A DNA stretch of 64,000 nt from Methanocorpusculum vombati (GTDB lineage Archaea; Halobacteriota; Methanomicrobia; Methanomicrobiales; Methanocorpusculaceae): positions 124,001-188,000 of the forward strand of contig NZ_JAPTGC010000002.1 of assembly GCF_026891935.1 (NCBI RefSeq). The letters are read 5' to 3'. Under the pieces are notes generated by a model that saw only the letters and a program-made list of their open reading frames with translations, searched no databases and was not told the origin of the DNA. The translations under genes were made by a program, and so were the position numbers. This document shows, in pieces, positions 60,954 through 64,000 of this stretch (position 1 is its first letter; every line of letters starts with the position of its first letter).

Positions 60954-61484
60954 ATGAATGTGAGAAATCCCGGGATAGCAAACTTCGGTATTACCGTCAT
61001 CCAGTCACGCCACAGTGTCCGCAAATTCAAGGAAGAGGAAATTCCGCCGGAGTTTATCAGAAAAGCTCTGGAGTGTGCATCCAAGGCACCGACCGGCAGA
61101 AACAAACAGCCGTGGATCTTTGTTGTCATCAAAAACAAAGAAACCCTGAAAAAGATCGCGGAACTCGCACCCAACGGAAAGTTCATCGAAGGTGCGGCAG
61201 TTGGAATCCTTGTCCTCGGCGAGGCCGACTGGAAGTTCACCGTGGAAGACTGTTCGGCTGCCACCGAAAACCTGCTCCTTGCCCTGCACGCTTATGGCTA
61301 CGGAGGATGCTGGATTGCAGGTAACCAGATGCCCTACGCAGATGCGGTTCGTGAACTGGCAGACGTCCCGGAGACCTATAAACTTGTCTCCATCATTGCC
61401 GCAGGAGTTCCCGACGTCGGCGGCATCACGCTCGCAGAAAAGACTCCGCTGGAAAAGCTGGTCTTCTCTGAGAAGTATCAGTAA
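60954..61484 (+). CDS. Nitroreductase family FMN protein
   Basis: A 176-residue flavin oxidoreductase-type protein. RHSVRKFKEEEIPPEFIRKALECA binds the FMN phosphate, SKAPTGRNKQPWIFVVIKN follows, and the later AYGYGGCWIAGNQ segment is conserved. It is shorter than many members. Physiological substrate unknown. A strong AAGGAGTAATT ribosome binding site precedes the ATG, and the rhodanese gene starts five bases after its stop. Confidence 0.88.
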   Translation: MNVRNPGIANFGITVIQSRHSVRKFKEEEIPPEFIRKALECASKAPTGRNKQPWIFVVIKNKETLKKIAELAPNGKFIEGAAVGILVLGEADWKFTVEDCSAATENLLLALHAYGYGGCWIAGNQMPYADAVRELADVPETYKLVSIIAAGVPDVGGITLAEKTPLEKLVFSEKYQ

Positions 61485-61488
61485 TACA

Positions 61489-61851
61489 ATGATTCTTGAA
61501 GTACCACCAACATCCGTACCGCCCCCGCAGGCGGTGAACGCTGCCGGTGCACGGCAGCTGATCAACGCGGGAAACACCATCGTCATCGATGTCCGGACGG
61601 AAGAGGAGATCGCAAGGGGCGGGTACCTGAAAAGTGCCCGCCGGATCGATTTCAGTTCCCCGGACTTTGCAGAAAACATTGCCGCTCTTGCAAGAAACAA
61701 CGTGTATCTGATCTACTGTCAGTCCGGAATCCGTGGTCTCCGGACCGGCATGCTGATGGAAAAACTCGGATTTGTACACGTCTATGTTCTTGACGGAGGA
61801 ATAAACACCTGGCTGCGTGCAGGACTTCCCACCCTGCACGACCAGCAGTAA
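61489..61851 (+). CDS. Rhodanese-like domain protein
   Basis: A 120-residue single-domain sulfurtransferase-like protein. The active-site loop is YCQSGIRG, with a catalytic cysteine in the CxxGxR form. N-terminal VIDVRTEEEIARGGY and C-terminal VYVLDGGINTWLRAGLP are typical rhodanese strands. The start at 61489 is chosen for its position after the nitroreductase stop (61484); earlier in-frame codons lie inside that gene. It may handle sulfane sulfur with the nearby flavoprotein. Confidence 0.9.
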   Translation: MILEVPPTSVPPPQAVNAAGARQLINAGNTIVIDVRTEEEIARGGYLKSARRIDFSSPDFAENIAALARNNVYLIYCQSGIRGLRTGMLMEKLGFVHVYVLDGGINTWLRAGLPTLHDQQ

Positions 61852-61866
61852 TCCTCTTTTTTTTTG
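61852..61866 (+). terminator. T-tract terminator after rhodanese
   Basis: TCCTCTTTTTTTTTG directly after the stop codon: a nine-T run, the simple archaeal terminator. The next gene starts 77 bases later. Confidence 0.6.
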
Positions 61867-61942
61867 GGCCGCCGCTGGCAGAATACCCAAAACAGCCTCT
61901 GCATCACCAACCTTATCCCCTTGTTTCACCAAACTAGTTGAT

Positions 61943-63226
61943 ATGGTCAGACCGGTTTTACAGGTCGCACTGGACCTTACGGAACTTTCCCGCGCGGAAA
62001 AAATCGCCGAGGAAGCAGTTTCCGGCGGTGCCGACTGGATAGAGATAGGGACTCCCTTGGTGAAGAGCGAGGGAATGGAAAGTGTCCGCCGGATGCGGGC
62101 CCAATTTCCCTCCGTAACGCTCGTGGCCGATCTGAAAACCTCTGATACCGGAGCGATTGAAGTGGAGATGGCGGCAAAGGCAGGGGCAAACGTTGTCTGT
62201 GTGCTTGCTGCAGCCGATGATGCGGTCATCGCCGACGCCCTGCGGGGTGCGGCGCTCTACGGGGTGGAGATCATGGCCGACATGATGAACGTCCGTGACC
62301 CCGCCGCCCGGGCAGAGGAGCTGGCCGCACTCGGAGTGCAGATCATCAACGCCCATGTGGGAATCGATCAGCAGATGACCGGAAAAGATCCTCTTGCTCT
62401 GTTGGATGCGCTCGGAAAACTGCCGGTGAAGATCGCGGTCGCCGGAGGACTCAATGCGGAGACGGCAGCGGCTGCCGCCGCACGCGGTGCGGATATTGTC
62501 ATCGTCGGCGGAACGATCATAAAGTCTGCGGACGTTACCGCCGCTGCCGCCGCCATCCGGGCAGCGCTCGACAGCCCGAAGTCTGTTCGTTCCGAAAAGA
62601 AAACGCTTGACGATCAGATCCGCGAACTTCTCCAGACCGTTTCCGCACCAAATGTCACCGATGCCCTCTACCGGAAAGGAGCGATGGCAGGACTGAACGA
62701 ACGCCACGTTCCGCACAAGATGATCGGGCGTGCAGTAACCGTACAGACGTTTGGCGGCGACTGGTCCAAACCGGTACAGGCCATTGATTCCTGCAATGCG
62801 GGGGACATTCTGGTCATCAGCAACGACAAACGTACCGACATTGCCCCCTGGGGCGAACTCGCCACCCGTTCGGCGATGAACCGTGGGGTTGCCGGAATCA
62901 TCATCGACGGTGCAGTCCGGGACTGGGACGATATTCTGACACTGGACATCCCGGTGTTTGCAACCGCCGTGCAGCCGAACGCCGGAGAGCCGAAAGGGTT
63001 CGGTGAAATCGGGGCGGAGATCTCCTGCTGCGGTCAGACCGTACGTCCCGGCGACTGGCTGATCGGGGATCAGTCAGGCGTGGTTGTCATCCCCCGCGAA
63101 CGTGCTTATGAGGTTGCCCGCCGTGCCGTTGAGGTCTTTAAGACCGAGACGCGGGTGCGGGAAGAGATCCGCCGCGGCGGAACGCTGGGAAGTGTTGCAC
63201 AGTTGCTGCGCTGGGAGAAAAAATAA
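61943..63226 (+). CDS. 3-hexulose-6-phosphate synthase fused to RraA-like domain
   Basis: A 427-residue fusion. Residues about 1-210 are an orotidine-decarboxylase-fold hexulose-6-phosphate synthase (VRPVLQVALDLTELSRAEKIAEE, then DLKTSDTGAIEVEMAAKAGAN and IAVAGGLNAETAAAAAARGAD), used by archaea in the ribulose monophosphate route to make pentose from fructose-6-phosphate with formaldehyde release. Residues about 225-425 are an RraA-like/aldolase domain (NAGDILVISNDKRTDIAPWGELATRSA, GIIIDGAVRDWDDI). In other methanogens the partner of this synthase is often Fae; here it is RraA. The start at 61943 begins at the conserved barrel strand. It overlaps the next gene by one base. Confidence 0.87.
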   Translation: MVRPVLQVALDLTELSRAEKIAEEAVSGGADWIEIGTPLVKSEGMESVRRMRAQFPSVTLVADLKTSDTGAIEVEMAAKAGANVVCVLAAADDAVIADALRGAALYGVEIMADMMNVRDPAARAEELAALGVQIINAHVGIDQQMTGKDPLALLDALGKLPVKIAVAGGLNAETAAAAAARGADIVIVGGTIIKSADVTAAAAAIRAALDSPKSVRSEKKTLDDQIRELLQTVSAPNVTDALYRKGAMAGLNERHVPHKMIGRAVTVQTFGGDWSKPVQAIDSCNAGDILVISNDKRTDIAPWGELATRSAMNRGVAGIIIDGAVRDWDDILTLDIPVFATAVQPNAGEPKGFGEIGAEISCCGQTVRPGDWLIGDQSGVVVIPRERAYEVARRAVEVFKTETRVREEIRRGGTLGSVAQLLRWEKK

Positions 63227-64000
63227 TGGCAGGCAAACCACGGGTCCAGAATCCTTCCGATCCCGTGCTCTGGTGCAAAGAAGCCGCGTCGCGCATCGAA
63301 GCAGGAGATCAGAAAGGCGCCATCTACTGTTATGAGGAATCGCTGAAAATCCGGCCAGATGTGCCGGATGTCTGGTACAATCTCGGCCTGCTGCTGGAAA
63401 CGATCGGGCAGCAGACCGCAGCACTTGGCTGTTACACAAAGTCCTCGGAGATGTTTCCGGGCGACTACCGGTTCTTTGCGGAACGCGCACGACTGCTCGC
63501 CGAAGCCGGAAAATATCTTGACGCGGTGGTTGCCGCAGGCGATGCGCTGGCAATCAATCCCCATGCACCGCAGATTCATGCAAACAAGGCGGGATACCTC
63601 ATCCGCGCCGGAGATGCGGCGGGAGCGGTTGCCGCGGCGGATGCAGCCCTCGCCATTGATCCGGCAAACGCGGCGGCCTTTGCAAACAAAGCAAATGCCC
63701 TGGTAGTCCTGGGAAAAACCGGTGACGCGGAGGAAGTTCTCCGCAGCGGAAGAGAGGCGGTGCCCACGGATGAACGCATCGCAAAGATGCTTGCAAACCT
63801 TCTCGTGCGTACCGGGAAGTGGGAAGAAGCGCTCGCTGTTGCGGAAGAAGTCCTGCTGATCACTCCCGAAGATGACGAGGTGTGGAGCATCAAAGGAGCG
63901 GCCTGTGCGTATCTGGGAAGAAAGGATGAAGCGGTCGCCGCATTCGGGAAAGCAATGAAGATCAATCCGAAGGAGAAATCCTACAAACACAACCGCGACG
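63226..64000 (+). CDS. TPR repeat protein (3' end beyond the window)
   Basis: The gene starts MAGKPRVQNPSDPVLWCKEAA and is open to the last base (258 codons), so its end is outside the window. At least six tetratricopeptide repeats are visible from about residue 14, such as DVPDVWYNLGLLLETIGQQTAALGCY and AAFANKANALVVLGKTGDAEEVL. No signal peptide, so it is probably cytoplasmic and a protein-binding scaffold. Its ATG shares a base with the stop of the preceding gene, giving translational coupling. Confidence 0.85.
   Translation, partial: MAGKPRVQNPSDPVLWCKEAASRIEAGDQKGAIYCYEESLKIRPDVPDVWYNLGLLLETIGQQTAALGCYTKSSEMFPGDYRFFAERARLLAEAGKYLDAVVAAGDALAINPHAPQIHANKAGYLIRAGDAAGAVAAADAALAIDPANAAAFANKANALVVLGKTGDAEEVLRSGREAVPTDERIAKMLANLLVRTGKWEEALAVAEEVLLITPEDDEVWSIKGAACAYLGRKDEAVAAFGKAMKINPKEKSYKHNRD

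Overview
This window reads as a euryarchaeal methanogen chromosome, most likely a member of the Methanomicrobiales close to Methanocorpusculum (inference from gene content, not from a database search). Markers are the methyl-coenzyme M reductase activation and methanogenesis-marker genes (atwA, mmp3, 6, 5, 15, 17, 7), coenzyme F420 ligase cofE, the formate channel fdhC, a six-gene Ech-type energy-converting hydrogenase, tRNA-dependent cysteine synthesis (SepRS, SepCysS and a tRNA-Cys), and archaeal translation and secretion genes (aRF1, P0/P1 stalk, Taw1, DtdA, SecE, Spt5).

Layout. 1-0.8 kb: rps28e (partial)-rpl24e-ndk, closed by a hairpin terminator. 0.9-7.1 kb (minus): glutaredoxin-thioredoxin reductase fusion, an OB-fold membrane protein, fdhC, then prf1-argS. 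7.2-11.4 kb (plus): a dicarboxylate-type symporter, a lipoprotein and an SSS-family symporter. 11.5-11.7 kb: a large intergenic inverted repeat. 11.8-15.0 kb (minus): RHH/zinc-ribbon protein-taw1-sepS. 15.1-25 kb is the accessory part: a P4-type helicase followed by a gene-free, GTTACC-rich tract, a two-repeat surface protein, a second inverted repeat related to the first, and a 1580-residue DUF4011/helicase/Vsr-like nuclease protein that looks like a single-gene defence system. 25-28.5 kb: a polar amino acid type ABC transporter without a binding protein, a DUF5654 protein and a TerC/DUF475 membrane protein.

28.7-36.3 kb: the MCR activation/marker operon with a carboxymuconolactone decarboxylase-like gene at its end. 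36.3-39.2 kb: a large Thr-repeat surface protein whose most natural start codon is ACG. 39.2-46.3 kb is a sulfur district: metY, tRNA-Cys(GCA), a small helical protein, SepCysS, cofE with DUF5814 and DUF2150 genes, and a LarE-like/thiI pair. Four copies of one palindrome, TTCAC-N3-GTGAA, sit at the promoters of metY, of the tRNA-Cys/SepCysS transcript and of larE-thiI, which points to a shared sulfur or cysteine regulator. 46.9-53.8 kb (minus): dtdA-ftsZ-secE-spt5, an EamA transporter, then rpl11-rpl1-rpl10-rpl12. 53.9-59.9 kb (minus): a DUF1624 membrane protein and the ech operon echABCDEF. 60-64 kb (plus): a PH/SHOCT-like protein, nitroreductase, rhodanese, a hexulose-phosphate synthase-RraA fusion and a TPR protein that runs off the edge.

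No rRNA, CRISPR array, intact transposase or integrase was seen. One tRNA was found. All database-type identifications are from recognition of sequence motifs by eye.
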